Shown here one piece after another: positions 23,883-31,453 of a stretch of 64,000 nucleotides of DNA. How positions within the stretch are numbered: the first letter of the stretch is position 1; the number at the start of each line of letters is the position of its first letter. Source of the DNA: DATBSK01 sp964501785. Lineage in GTDB: Bacteria > Actinomycetota > Acidimicrobiia > IMCC26256 > PALSA-555. The DNA is taken from the NCBI GenBank assembly GCA_964501785.1, contig CAZCUD010000001.1, positions 1 to 64,000 on the forward strand, given 5' to 3'. The notes beneath the pieces were generated by a model, which was not told the DNA's origin, did no database searches, and saw only the letters and a list, made by a program, of their open reading frames with translations. A program made the position numbers and the translations under genes.

Positions 23883-24836
23883 GTGAACGTCGTTGCTGTG
23901 CACTTGCGTCGGATTTCGTACGTCCTGTCGGTGGTCGCCCTGGCGTCGGCTGGGGTCGTCGCGACGACGGTCGGATCGGCGGGCGCGGAGCCCGTCACGA
24001 CCGAGCTCGAGTACACGGGCGCGACCGAGGACTTCGTGGTCCCGGCGGGCGTGTGCTCGCTGACGGTCGACGTGTTCGGGGCCCAGGGCGGCACCGGAGC
24101 GTCGGGCGAGAGTGACGTCGACAACGGCGGCCTGGGCGGGCGCGCCACGGCGACGATCTCGGTCACGCCTGGGGAGACGCTCACCGTCACGGTCGGTGGT
24201 GCCGGCGATCCCGGTGCGGCAGGGCTCGACGCGGGGTTCCCGATCGGTGGCGCACCCGGCGGCTTCCCGGACGGTGGTGACGGCGGCGGAGCGTCGAGCG
24301 AGTTCATCAACGCCGGTGGAGGCGCCGGTGGCGGGTCCTCCTCGGTCTCACGCGGCGGGACTCCGCTGGTCGTCGCTGGCGGTGGTGGGGGTGGCGGTGC
24401 GTTCTCGTTCAGCGGTCTCGGCGTCGGCGGGGCCGGCGGTGGGACTTCCGGCGATCCCGGAACCGACGGTTCGAGCGCGGGTGGGGGCGCCGGGGGAACA
24501 CCGGACGTCGGCGGAAGCGGTGGCGTCGGGTCGAACTTCGCGGCCGACGCACCGGGCACCGATGGCGCCTCGTTCCAGGGTGGTGCCGGCGGCGGCGCCG
24601 ACTCCACGAACGGTGGTGGCGGCGGCGGTGGTGGCGGGCTCTTCGGCGGCGGTGGCGGTGGCGGCGTCGCGTTCAACCAGGGCGAGGCCGGGGGTGGTGG
24701 TGGCGGCTCGGGCTTCGGTCCGGCCGGCGTGGCCTATGAGGCCGGCGCGCGAGCAGGCGACGGCGTCGTGATCCTCAGCTACGACCCGGCGCTGCCGACC
24801 TGTCCGATCGTGCTGGAGCCCCGCTTCACGGGCTAG
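23883..24836 (+). CDS. Secreted glycine-rich protein ending in Phe-Thr-Gly (copy 2)
   Basis: A 317-residue exported protein. A basic N-terminus and hydrophobic stretch end in a cleavage-like GSAGA near residue 36. The mature part starts with the same beta module as the gene at 8600 (LEYTGATEDFVVPAGVCSL, then VFGAQGG), then LTVTVGGAG and a long Gly/Ser/Ala-rich segment with LVVAGGGGGGG, ending with a VVILSYD strand, one Cys and EPRFTG. Cys in the first strand and Cys near the end could form a disulfide. The upstream 155-base gap holds a CTTCT/AGAAG inverted repeat near 23831-23844. It is tandem with a paralogue that starts 10 bases later. Confidence 0.8.
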   Translation: MNVVAVHLRRISYVLSVVALASAGVVATTVGSAGAEPVTTELEYTGATEDFVVPAGVCSLTVDVFGAQGGTGASGESDVDNGGLGGRATATISVTPGETLTVTVGGAGDPGAAGLDAGFPIGGAPGGFPDGGDGGGASSEFINAGGGAGGGSSSVSRGGTPLVVAGGGGGGGAFSFSGLGVGGAGGGTSGDPGTDGSSAGGGAGGTPDVGGSGGVGSNFAADAPGTDGASFQGGAGGGADSTNGGGGGGGGGLFGGGGGGGVAFNQGEAGGGGGGSGFGPAGVAYEAGARAGDGVVILSYDPALPTCPIVLEPRFTG

Positions 24837-24846
24837 GTTGAGCGCC

Positions 24847-25797
24847 GTGCGATCCCGATCGTTGTTCGGAATCCTCGGCGCCGCGGCCCTGAGCGCGAGC
24901 ACCTTCCTGGTGGTCGCCGCGCCGGCGAGCGCGGCGCCGGTCACGGTCACGTTCCTCCCCATCGGAGAGCCCGAGCTGTGGGAGGTGCCGGCGAGCGTCT
25001 GTGAGATCTCGGTCGTCGCATCCGGTGCTCAGGGCGGCAACGGCGCCGGGGGCGCGCTCGGCGGGGAAGGCGGCACGGCGACCGCGGTCATCGGCGTGAC
25101 CCCGGGCGAGACGCTGCAGGTCGACGTGGGCACCGCGGGCGTCGCGGGTGCCACCGATGACCCCGGTGAAGGCGGCTTCCCCGACGGTGCCACCGGTGGC
25201 ACCGGCAATGCCGCCGGCGGCGGCGGCGGCGGCTCGTCCGACGTGCGCCAGGGCGGGACGAGCACCGGCGATCGGGTCATCGTCGCCGGCGGCGGTGGCG
25301 GTGCCTCGTTCGGGTTCGGGACCAGCAGCGACATGTTCGGCGGAGCCGGTGGCGGCACGACGGGAGCCGACGGTGCGAACGCGGTGTCGGCCCCGACGCC
25401 CGCGACGACAGGTGGACGCGGCGCGACACAGGCGGCCGGTGGTGCGGGCGGGACCGGCAACTTCTCCACCGATGGTGTCGGCGGCGGCGAGGGCAGCGGC
25501 GGTGGTGGCGGGAGCGGCCTCGTCGGTGGTGGCGGCGGCGGCGGCGGCCTCTTCGGCGGCGGCGGCGGTTCCGGGACGACGGGCGGCACCAACCAGGGCG
25601 CCGGTGGTGGGGGCGGGGGTTCGGGCTTCACACCGGACGGCTCGGGCATGACCCAGGGCGGGAGCACCGGAGACGGCCTCGTCGAGATCACCTACGACGC
25701 CGAGGCAGGCACGTGCGGCCCGACGCCTCCGACCCCCCCGGGGCCGACGCCCGACCCGGCGAACGCGATCGTCGCCGACATCCGCTTCACCGGCTGA
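24847..25797 (+). CDS. Secreted glycine-rich protein ending in Phe-Thr-Gly (copy 3)
   Basis: A 316-residue paralogue of the preceding gene. A signal peptide (RSRSLFGILGAAALS onward, ending ASAAP) precedes PVTVTFLPIGEPELWEVPAS, a Cys, VVASGAQGGNG and VTPGETLQVDVG. A Gly-rich body follows (LFGGGGGSG, FTPDGSG), then a VEITYD strand, one Cys, a Pro-rich linker and DIRFTG. The GTG at 24847 is used; a TTG at 24838 would add three residues, and neither has a strong ribosome-binding site, so coupling to copy 2 is likely. Its last 11 bases overlap the end of the leftward gene. Confidence 0.78.
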   Translation: MRSRSLFGILGAAALSASTFLVVAAPASAAPVTVTFLPIGEPELWEVPASVCEISVVASGAQGGNGAGGALGGEGGTATAVIGVTPGETLQVDVGTAGVAGATDDPGEGGFPDGATGGTGNAAGGGGGGSSDVRQGGTSTGDRVIVAGGGGGASFGFGTSSDMFGGAGGGTTGADGANAVSAPTPATTGGRGATQAAGGAGGTGNFSTDGVGGGEGSGGGGGSGLVGGGGGGGGLFGGGGGSGTTGGTNQGAGGGGGGSGFTPDGSGMTQGGSTGDGLVEITYDAEAGTCGPTPPTPPGPTPDPANAIVADIRFTG

Positions 25798-26794
25798 GTC
25801 CGACGGGGCGCCGCGCGGGCGTGGCCTCGGTGTCCGTGCCCCGGGCACGGGCGGGCGGGAGATCGGGCTCCGAAGTGACGACCTTGTGCTCGTCCTCGGG
25901 CGTCGCGACACCTGCTCGCACCGCTTCCAGCTGTGCCGCGAACGCGGCTCCGTAGAGCACCGCGATCGACGAGAGCAGCGCCCAGAGCAGCAGCGCCACG
26001 ACGCCGGCCAGCGGGCCGTAGGTCTCGCCGAACACCGTGCTCGCGTCGAAGAGCACGCCCAGCAGCGCGGTGGTGGGGACCCAGAGCAGCGCCGCCACCC
26101 CCGCACCCCAGGCGAGCCACGCCCACGTCGGCTGCTCCCGTCGCGGCGACCAGCGGAAGAGGAGTGCGATCGCCGAGACCGCGAACAGGAGTCCGATCGG
26201 CCATCGCGCTGTGGCCCAGGTCGATTGCACGGCCGGATCGATCGTGTCGCCGATCGACTCCCCGAGCGCGAGCGCCGCGAAGGCGCACACTGCCAGCGCG
26301 CCTGCACTGAGCGCGAGCGCCGTCGCCCGTGCGTACTTCTGCATGGATGGTCGGTCCTGCTCGATGCCGTAGAGGCGGTTGGTGGCCCGCTCGAGCTGGC
26401 CCATCAGCGTCGCGCCCGTGATCACCGCGCCGAGCATCCCCAGGGTGATCGCGTAGTACTTGCCCGACGCACCCGCCTGCTCTGCCTCCACGACCGCGGC
26501 CGTCAGCGTCTCCCCCGCGGTCCCGGGAACGACCTCCCGGATCGTGTCGACGATGCCGTCGCGCACCGAGCCCTCGCCGATCGCGGCCGCGAAGCCGACG
26601 ACCGCGATCGTCGCCTGCACGACGAGCAGCGAGATCGCGAACGCCAGCGCGCGAGCATGGGAGAAGCCGTCCGACCGCCGCAGCCGCAGGAACGAGTCGG
26701 AGAGCAGGCGGCCGATCCCGGCGCGCCGGAGCGTCGCCCACGCCTGGTCGCCGGTGAGGTGACAGGTCTCCGGGACCCGCCGGGCGGTGCTCAC
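25787..26794 (-). CDS. YihY/BrkB family inner-membrane protein
   Basis: A 335-residue integral membrane protein of the YihY/virulence factor BrkB family, formerly mislabelled ribonuclease BN. About six hydrophobic segments are visible (ALAFAISLLVVQATIAVVGF, YYAITLGMLGAVITGATLMG, WPIGLLFAVSAIALLF and later ones). The family signature lies around RATNRLYGIEQDRPS and FGETYGPLAGVVALLLWALL. The GTG at 26794 overlaps the stop of the upstream lipid kinase gene. The tail is charged and cytoplasmic. The biochemical role is unknown; linkage to two lipid genes hints at envelope lipid handling. Confidence 0.75.
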   Translation of the reverse strand: MSTARRVPETCHLTGDQAWATLRRAGIGRLLSDSFLRLRRSDGFSHARALAFAISLLVVQATIAVVGFAAAIGEGSVRDGIVDTIREVVPGTAGETLTAAVVEAEQAGASGKYYAITLGMLGAVITGATLMGQLERATNRLYGIEQDRPSMQKYARATALALSAGALAVCAFAALALGESIGDTIDPAVQSTWATARWPIGLLFAVSAIALLFRWSPRREQPTWAWLAWGAGVAALLWVPTTALLGVLFDASTVFGETYGPLAGVVALLLWALLSSIAVLYGAAFAAQLEAVRAGVATPEDEHKVVTSEPDLPPARARGTDTEATPARRPVGLSR

Positions 26795-27675
26795 GGACGG
26801 TCGGCCGGCCTGCAGACCTCGAGCGCGGCCGGTTCGACGCGCACGGTCAGGCGACGGGTCGGCTTCCGGTCGCTGCCGTCGAGCTCGTAGGGCATGGGCT
26901 CGTCGAGCTCGACGGCGATCGTCGACCCGCCGGTCGTGCTCACGAAGGGTGAGCGGTTCGTGCGGCCGAGCACCGCCCGGCCGAGGGCCCTCGACCACTC
27001 GAGGACCGACCCCGCAGTGACGACGCCGACCTCGAGGCGCCCGTCGTCGATGCGGGCGTCCTCGAACACCTCGATCCCGCCGAAGAGGGTGCCCACGTTC
27101 CCGAAGAGGATCATGGCGGCCCGCCCGTCGAACCAGGTCGATCCGTCCACGGTGACGGTCGCCCGCACTCTCGGAGCGCGGAGGTTCCGCACGCCGGCCC
27201 AGACGTAGGCGAGGCGTCCGAACCGGTGCTTGGCCCGGCGATCGACGTCGCGCATCAGGCGCGCGTCGTATCCGGCGCCGGCCATCACCGCGAACCGCTT
27301 GCCGTTGACGGACCCGACGTCGATGCGCGCTCGCGCACCGTGGAGGCCCACGCGCACGGCCTCCTCGAGATCGGTCGGGATCCCGAGGTGCGACGCCAGG
27401 AGGTTCGCGGTGCCGGCGGGCAGGATCGCAAGCGCGGGTCCGTCCTTCGGGAGCCCGTCGACGCACCGCTGCACGGTGCCGTCCCCTCCCCAGGCGAACA
27501 CGAGGTCGGCGCCCTCGTCGGTCGCCTCGCGCACTCGCTTCGTCGCGCGCTTCGCCTTGTCGATCTCGTACCAGAGCGGCTCGGCGACACCTTCCCTGGC
27601 CAGCGTCTCGCGAAGGTGCTGCAGGCCTCGTCCCAGGCTCTTCCGGCGGTGAGCGATCACCGCGACGCGCGTCAT
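26791..27675 (-). CDS. Diacylglycerol/lipid kinase family protein
   Basis: A 294-residue member of the DAGK catalytic family, which phosphorylates lipids such as diacylglycerol with ATP. The nucleotide loop FAWGGDGTVQRCVDGL and the PAGTANLLASHLGIP segment are diagnostic. A C-terminal beta-rich domain follows (LFGNVGTLFGGIEVFEDARI, DGRLEVGVV). ATG overlaps the stop of the PAP2 gene upstream (ATGA). Substrate cannot be told from sequence. Confidence 0.85.
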   Translation of the reverse strand: MTRVAVIAHRRKSLGRGLQHLRETLAREGVAEPLWYEIDKAKRATKRVREATDEGADLVFAWGGDGTVQRCVDGLPKDGPALAILPAGTANLLASHLGIPTDLEEAVRVGLHGARARIDVGSVNGKRFAVMAGAGYDARLMRDVDRRAKHRFGRLAYVWAGVRNLRAPRVRATVTVDGSTWFDGRAAMILFGNVGTLFGGIEVFEDARIDDGRLEVGVVTAGSVLEWSRALGRAVLGRTNRSPFVSTTGGSTIAVELDEPMPYELDGSDRKPTRRLTVRVEPAALEVCRPADRP

Positions 27676-28505
27676 CGTGACCCGTTCGATTCCGGTCGGC
27701 GGCGCATGCGGCGGTCGGCCACCGCGGACGCGACGCCCACCGCGGTCCAGGCGACCAGGAGGCACGCGAACCCGAGCAGGTACCCCGCCAGCACGTCCGT
27801 CGCGTAGTGCATCCCGCGCACCGTGCGAGACCAGCCGACGAGGAGCGGGAGCGCGAGGCCGACGGTCCACGCCGCGGTCCGCCATGCGCGGCTGGTGGTC
27901 GACGCGGTCACGATGATCGCGACGCCCGTGTACACGACGACCGAAGCCATCGCGTGCCCCGACGGGAAGCTGTCGGTGTGGATGAGGCTGTCGAGCTGTC
28001 CCACCGGCGGGCGTGCTCGCACGAACAGGTAGGTGACGGAGAGGTAGAGCGCACCGTCCAGCAGGATCCCGATCACGAGGAACCCCGCCGCCCACCACGT
28101 CCTCGCGATCGCGAAGGCGGTGACGAGCAGGGCCGTGAGCACCGGGACCTCCCACTGGCCGGCGAGGTGGGTCCCCACGTACGAGACGGCGTCGACGACG
28201 GGGGACCGTTGCTCGGCGAGCGCCCGCGCGATCTCGAGGTCCCAGGCGCCGAAGCTGCTCCCGGCTCCTACGACGTCTCGGACCACGATTCCGAGGACGA
28301 GGGCGGCGACCACCAGCGCTCCGTAGCCGGCCCCCGCGACGAGCGCAGCCGCGACCGCCGGCGGGCAGCCCGGTGCTCGGTCGGCGATGACGGTGCCCCA
28401 CCGCCGCGACGTTCCGAAGGCGGCCTCGGAGGGAAGAGATCCTCGTGTGATGGTCGAACCCGTCGCCGCCGAGCGTCCCGGCAGCGACCGGACGAGCGAC
28501 GTCAT
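27672..28505 (-). CDS. PAP2-family membrane phosphatase (leftward)
   Basis: A 277-residue membrane phosphatase. The three PAP2 motifs are visible: RARPP (end of the K/RxxxxxxRP box), FPSGHA, and SRTVRGMHYATDVLAG. Five or six hydrophobic segments surround them. Family members dephosphorylate phosphatidate, undecaprenyl diphosphate or similar lipids outside the membrane. First gene of a three-gene leftward operon with the lipid kinase and YihY; kinase and phosphatase could work opposite reactions. It is divergent from another PAP2 gene 66 bases away. Confidence 0.85.
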   Translation of the reverse strand: MTSLVRSLPGRSAATGSTITRGSLPSEAAFGTSRRWGTVIADRAPGCPPAVAAALVAGAGYGALVVAALVLGIVVRDVVGAGSSFGAWDLEIARALAEQRSPVVDAVSYVGTHLAGQWEVPVLTALLVTAFAIARTWWAAGFLVIGILLDGALYLSVTYLFVRARPPVGQLDSLIHTDSFPSGHAMASVVVYTGVAIIVTASTTSRAWRTAAWTVGLALPLLVGWSRTVRGMHYATDVLAGYLLGFACLLVAWTAVGVASAVADRRMRRRPESNGSR

Positions 28506-28571
28506 GGGACGGGGATACCCGATCGACCGGCTACGCAAGCGGCCGCATGCGGGCAGGGGTGTCGAGCGCTC

Positions 28572-29447
28572 GTGATCGTGGTCGTGGTCCTCGTCGCGGC
28601 GATGATCGTCGCCGGGGGGCTCGGTGGAGCCGCGGTGCTGTGGTGGCCCGGCCGGGACCCGGCCTCGCCACGGGTCGCGGCTCGGATCGCCCGTTGGGAG
28701 CTGCGCGAGCACCCGGCCTTCGTGCGTCGGCGCCTCGATCCGACCTCGACGAGCGGTCTCGCGCTCACGGTGGGGGCGGGCGCCGTCGTGCTGGGTGGCG
28801 TCGTCTTCGCCGCGATGGCCGCGATGGTCGCCACCGCGACCGGCCTCGCGCCCAGCGATCAACCGATCGAGCGCTGGGCCGACGCCCAATCGACGGAGAC
28901 CGTGATGCAGGTGCTGGACGTAGTCACGGACCTCGCCTCGACCCCGATCGTGGCGGTGATCCTGGTGCTGGTGGGGTTCGTGGAGCTCCGACGATTGCCG
29001 AGCTGGCAGATCGTGACGTTCCTCGTCGTCGTCGCGGCCGGGCAGGCCGTGATCATCACCCTCCTGAAGGCCTTGGCGGATCGTGCTCGGCCCGAGCTCA
29101 ACCCGATCGCCGAGTCCCTGGGCCCGTCGTTCCCGAGCGGACACGCGGCGAGCGCCGCGGCGTGCTTCGCGGCCGCCGCCCTGCTGCTCGGACGCCGCCG
29201 TTCACCGCGGACCCGAGCCGGGATCGTGGGGCTCGCGGTCGGGCTCGCCGTCGGCGTCGCCACCACGCGGGTGCTTCTCGGGGTCCACTGGCTCACCGAC
29301 GCCATCGCCGGGCTGGCCGTGGGCTGGACCTGGTTCACCCTCGTGGCGATCGCCTTCGGGGGCCGCCTCCTGCGGTTGGGGACGCCACTGGAGCTGGCCG
29401 AACGCACGGAGGCCCTCGGAGAGGCGCTCGAGCGGCCGGGCCGCTGA
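28572..29447 (+). CDS. PAP2-family membrane phosphatase (rightward)
   Basis: A 291-residue membrane protein with the PAP2 motifs KALADRARP, FPSGHAAS and RVLLGVHWLTDAIAG. The N-terminus is an additional membrane segment (VVVVLVAAMIVAGGLGGAAV). The GTG at 28572 is chosen; GTG codons at 28578 and 28584 are equally possible. It is not closely similar to the leftward PAP2 gene, so the pair probably does not come from a recent duplication. Substrate unknown. Confidence 0.82.
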   Translation: MIVVVVLVAAMIVAGGLGGAAVLWWPGRDPASPRVAARIARWELREHPAFVRRRLDPTSTSGLALTVGAGAVVLGGVVFAAMAAMVATATGLAPSDQPIERWADAQSTETVMQVLDVVTDLASTPIVAVILVLVGFVELRRLPSWQIVTFLVVVAAGQAVIITLLKALADRARPELNPIAESLGPSFPSGHAASAAACFAAAALLLGRRRSPRTRAGIVGLAVGLAVGVATTRVLLGVHWLTDAIAGLAVGWTWFTLVAIAFGGRLLRLGTPLELAERTEALGEALERPGR

Positions 29448-29475
29448 CCGACCCCTCGGACCGGAGTTGGGCGAC

Positions 29476-29503
29476 TTGGGCCGTCTCGGGGGGTTCGTAT
29501 AGG
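29476..29503 (+). promoter_or_regulatory. Probable promoter for infA-rpmJ-rpsM operon
   Basis: TTGGGC (29476-29481) and TATAGG (29498-29503) are separated by 16 bases and lie about 115 bases before infA. The leader after them contains two GC-rich stems. This is the best sigma-70-like match I found upstream of the alpha operon. Confidence 0.5.
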
Positions 29504-29578
29504 CTTGTTCTTCGGCTCTTTGGGGCCTCGCGCCTGGCGCGACGGCCCTGCCGGTCCGACAGCTGCAACATCCGCATT

Positions 29579-29600
29579 CGACGCGCTTCGCCGCGCGTCG
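29579..29600 (+). promoter_or_regulatory. Leader hairpin before infA
   Basis: CGACGCGC and GCGCGTCG pair around a six-base loop (TTCGCC), ending five bases before the AGGTAGGT ribosome-binding region. Position suggests an effect on initiation of infA, which uses a rare start codon. Confidence 0.4.
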
Positions 29601-29619
29601 CCCACAGGTAGGTAGCCCG

Positions 29620-29844
29620 CTGGCCAAGCCCAAGGACGACACGATCCTCGTGGAGGGAACGGTGGTCGAGCCGTTGCCGAACGCGATGTTCCGTGTCGAG
29701 CTCGAGAACGGGCACAAGGTGCTCGCCCACATCTCGGGGAAGATGCGGATGCACTACATCCGGATCCTGCCCGGCGATCGGGTGCAGGTCGAGCTCACGC
29801 CCTACGACCTCGGGCGCGGTCGCATCACCTACCGGTACAAGTGA
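29620..29844 (+). CDS. infA: Translation initiation factor IF-1, CTG start
   Basis: IF-1, 74 residues, is an OB-fold protein that occupies the 30S A site during initiation. The core EGTVVEPLPNAMFRVELENG and HYIRILPGDRV is unmistakable. The first conventional start (GTG at 29650) would remove the usual N-terminal strand. In frame upstream, CTG GCC AAG CCC AAG GAC GAC gives the expected MAKPKDDTILVEG, and AGGTAGGT at 29606-29613 lies six bases before it. No other ATG, GTG or TTG is available in frame close by. I therefore place the start at CTG. Confidence 0.85.
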   Translation: MAKPKDDTILVEGTVVEPLPNAMFRVELENGHKVLAHISGKMRMHYIRILPGDRVQVELTPYDLGRGRITYRYK

Positions 29845-29851
29845 GCAGGCA

Positions 29852-29965
29852 GTGAAGGTTCGTCCGAGCGTCAAGAAGATGTGCGAGAAGTGCAAGGTGA
29901 TCCGCCGACACGGTTCGGTGCGCGTCATCTGCACGAACCCGCGCCACAAGCAGCGGCAAGGCTGA
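29852..29965 (+). CDS. rpmJ: 50S ribosomal protein L36, zinc form
   Basis: L36, 37 residues, is the smallest 50S protein. MKVRPSVKKMCEKCKVIRRH is typical. Cys11, Cys14, Cys27 and His32 form the zinc site. The GTG start lies seven bases after infA. Confidence 0.95.
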   Translation: MKVRPSVKKMCEKCKVIRRHGSVRVICTNPRHKQRQG

Positions 29966-29972
29966 GGATCAC

Positions 29973-30350
29973 ATGGCTCGCATCGCCGGCGTCGACATCC
30001 CGCGTGAGAAGCGCCTCGAGGTGTCGTTGACCTACATCTTCGGGATCGGTCGCAACACCGCGAAGCTGGTGTGCGACCAGACCGCCCTGTCGCGCGACAC
30101 GCGCGTCCGCGACCTCACCGACGACGAGGTCGCTCGCCTGCGCACGTTCATCGACGGCAACCTGAAGACCGAGGGTGACCTGCGCCGCGAGGTCGCCGCC
30201 AACATCAAGCGCAAGGTCGAGATCGGCACCTACCAGGGCGTCCGGCACCGCCGGGGCCTGCCGGTCCACGGCCAGCGCACCCGAACCAACGCGCGCACCC
30301 GCAAGGGTCCCAAGAAGACCGTTGCCGGCAAGAAGCGCGCCCGCAAGTAG
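29973..30350 (+). CDS. rpsM: 30S ribosomal protein S13
   Basis: S13, 125 residues, forms bridges between the 30S head and the 50S subunit and touches P-site tRNA. ARIAGVDIPREKRLEVSLTY and the basic tail with RGLPVHGQRTRTNARTRKG are diagnostic. It lies seven bases after rpmJ. Confidence 0.97.
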   Translation: MARIAGVDIPREKRLEVSLTYIFGIGRNTAKLVCDQTALSRDTRVRDLTDDEVARLRTFIDGNLKTEGDLRREVAANIKRKVEIGTYQGVRHRRGLPVHGQRTRTNARTRKGPKKTVAGKKRARK

Positions 30351-30368
30351 CAGAGGGGAACAGCCAAG

Positions 30369-30767
30369 TTGGCCAAGCCAGCCGCGGGCGGACGCCGCCC
30401 GAAGCGACGCGAGCGCAAGAACATCGCCTACGGCGTTGCGCACATCAAGTCGTCGTTCAACAACACGATCATCACGATCACCGACCAGCAGGGCAACACG
30501 ATCGCCTGGGCGTCGTCGGGCAACGTGGGACTCAAGGGCTCGCGCAAGAGCACGCCGTTCGCGGCGCAGCTCGCCGCCGAGACCGTGGCCCGGCGTGCCA
30601 TGGAGCACGGCGTCCGCAAGGTCGACGTGATGGTGAAGGGCCCGGGCTCGGGTCGGGAGACAGCCATCCGCACGATCCAGAACACCGGCATCGAGGTGGT
30701 CGGCATCAAGGACGTCACCCCCATCCCCCACAACGGCTGCCGCCCGCCGAAGCGGCGCCGGGTCTGA
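30369..30767 (+). CDS. rpsK: 30S ribosomal protein S11
   Basis: S11, 132 residues, forms part of the 30S platform near the mRNA exit. It starts at TTG, giving MAKPAAGGRRPKRRERKNIA, with GAGGGGA upstream. HIKSSFNNTIITITD, GSGRETAIRTIQ and TPIPHNGCRPPKRRRV are conserved. Confidence 0.97.
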   Translation: MAKPAAGGRRPKRRERKNIAYGVAHIKSSFNNTIITITDQQGNTIAWASSGNVGLKGSRKSTPFAAQLAAETVARRAMEHGVRKVDVMVKGPGSGRETAIRTIQNTGIEVVGIKDVTPIPHNGCRPPKRRRV

Positions 30768-30781
30768 GGGGAGACGATCTG

Positions 30782-31405
30782 ATGGCGCGCTACACCGAAG
30801 CCGTCTGCAAGCTCTGCCGGCGCGAGCGCATGAAGCTCTTCTTGAAGGGCGCGAAGTGCGACTCCATGAAGTGCCCGGTCGAGCGCAAGCCGTACCCGCC
30901 GGGTGAGCACGGGCGCGGTCGCATCCGCGACAGCGAGTACCTCATCCAGCTGCGCGAGAAGCAGAAGGCCCGCCGCATCTACGGCGTCCTCGAGAAGCAG
31001 TTCCGCAACATGTACGCGCAGGCGTCGCGCCAGCAGGGCATCGCGGGCGAGAACCTGCTGCGCATGCTCGAGTCGCGCATCGACAACGTCGTCTACCGGG
31101 CCAACTTCGCGGCCAGCCGCAACCAGGCCCGCCAGCTCGTGCGTCACGGTCACGTCACGGTCAACGGCCGGCGCGTGACCATCCCGTCCTTCCAGTGCCG
31201 CAAGGACGACGTCATCGAGCTCTCCGACAAGGCGAAGAAGAACGTCGTCATCCGTCACAACCTCGACACCATCGACCGAGCGATCCCCGCCTGGCTCGAC
31301 GTCAGCACGACCGACGTCAAGGCGACGGTCCGCGACCTGCCGCTCCGGGACCAGATCGACGTGCCCGTGCGCGAGCAGCTCATCGTCGAGCTCTACTCCA
31401 AGTAA
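30782..31405 (+). CDS. rpsD: 30S ribosomal protein S4, zinc form
   Basis: S4, 207 residues, nucleates 30S assembly and in E. coli represses the alpha operon. Cys9, Cys12, Cys26 and Cys31 form the zinc knuckle of the C-plus type. The S4 RNA-binding domain follows (MLESRIDNVVYRANF, ARQLVRHGHVTVNGRRV). GAGGGGAGACG precedes the ATG. Confidence 0.97.
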   Translation: MARYTEAVCKLCRRERMKLFLKGAKCDSMKCPVERKPYPPGEHGRGRIRDSEYLIQLREKQKARRIYGVLEKQFRNMYAQASRQQGIAGENLLRMLESRIDNVVYRANFAASRNQARQLVRHGHVTVNGRRVTIPSFQCRKDDVIELSDKAKKNVVIRHNLDTIDRAIPAWLDVSTTDVKATVRDLPLRDQIDVPVREQLIVELYSK

Positions 31406-31453
31406 GGCCCCCCGAACGGGCCGCGTGCGCGCGGCCGGAAGAGGCGAAGCACC

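Noticed and set aside
25029..25691. Proline-rich minus-strand frame opposite the third glycine-rich protein
   Set aside because: Same effect: GGC/GGT codons read in reverse give proline; no start context or domain.
27672..29447. The two adjacent PAP2 genes as a recent tandem duplication or inverted repeat
   Set aside because: Only the three catalytic motifs match; the remaining sequence and membrane layout differ, and the DNA shows no inverted repeat.
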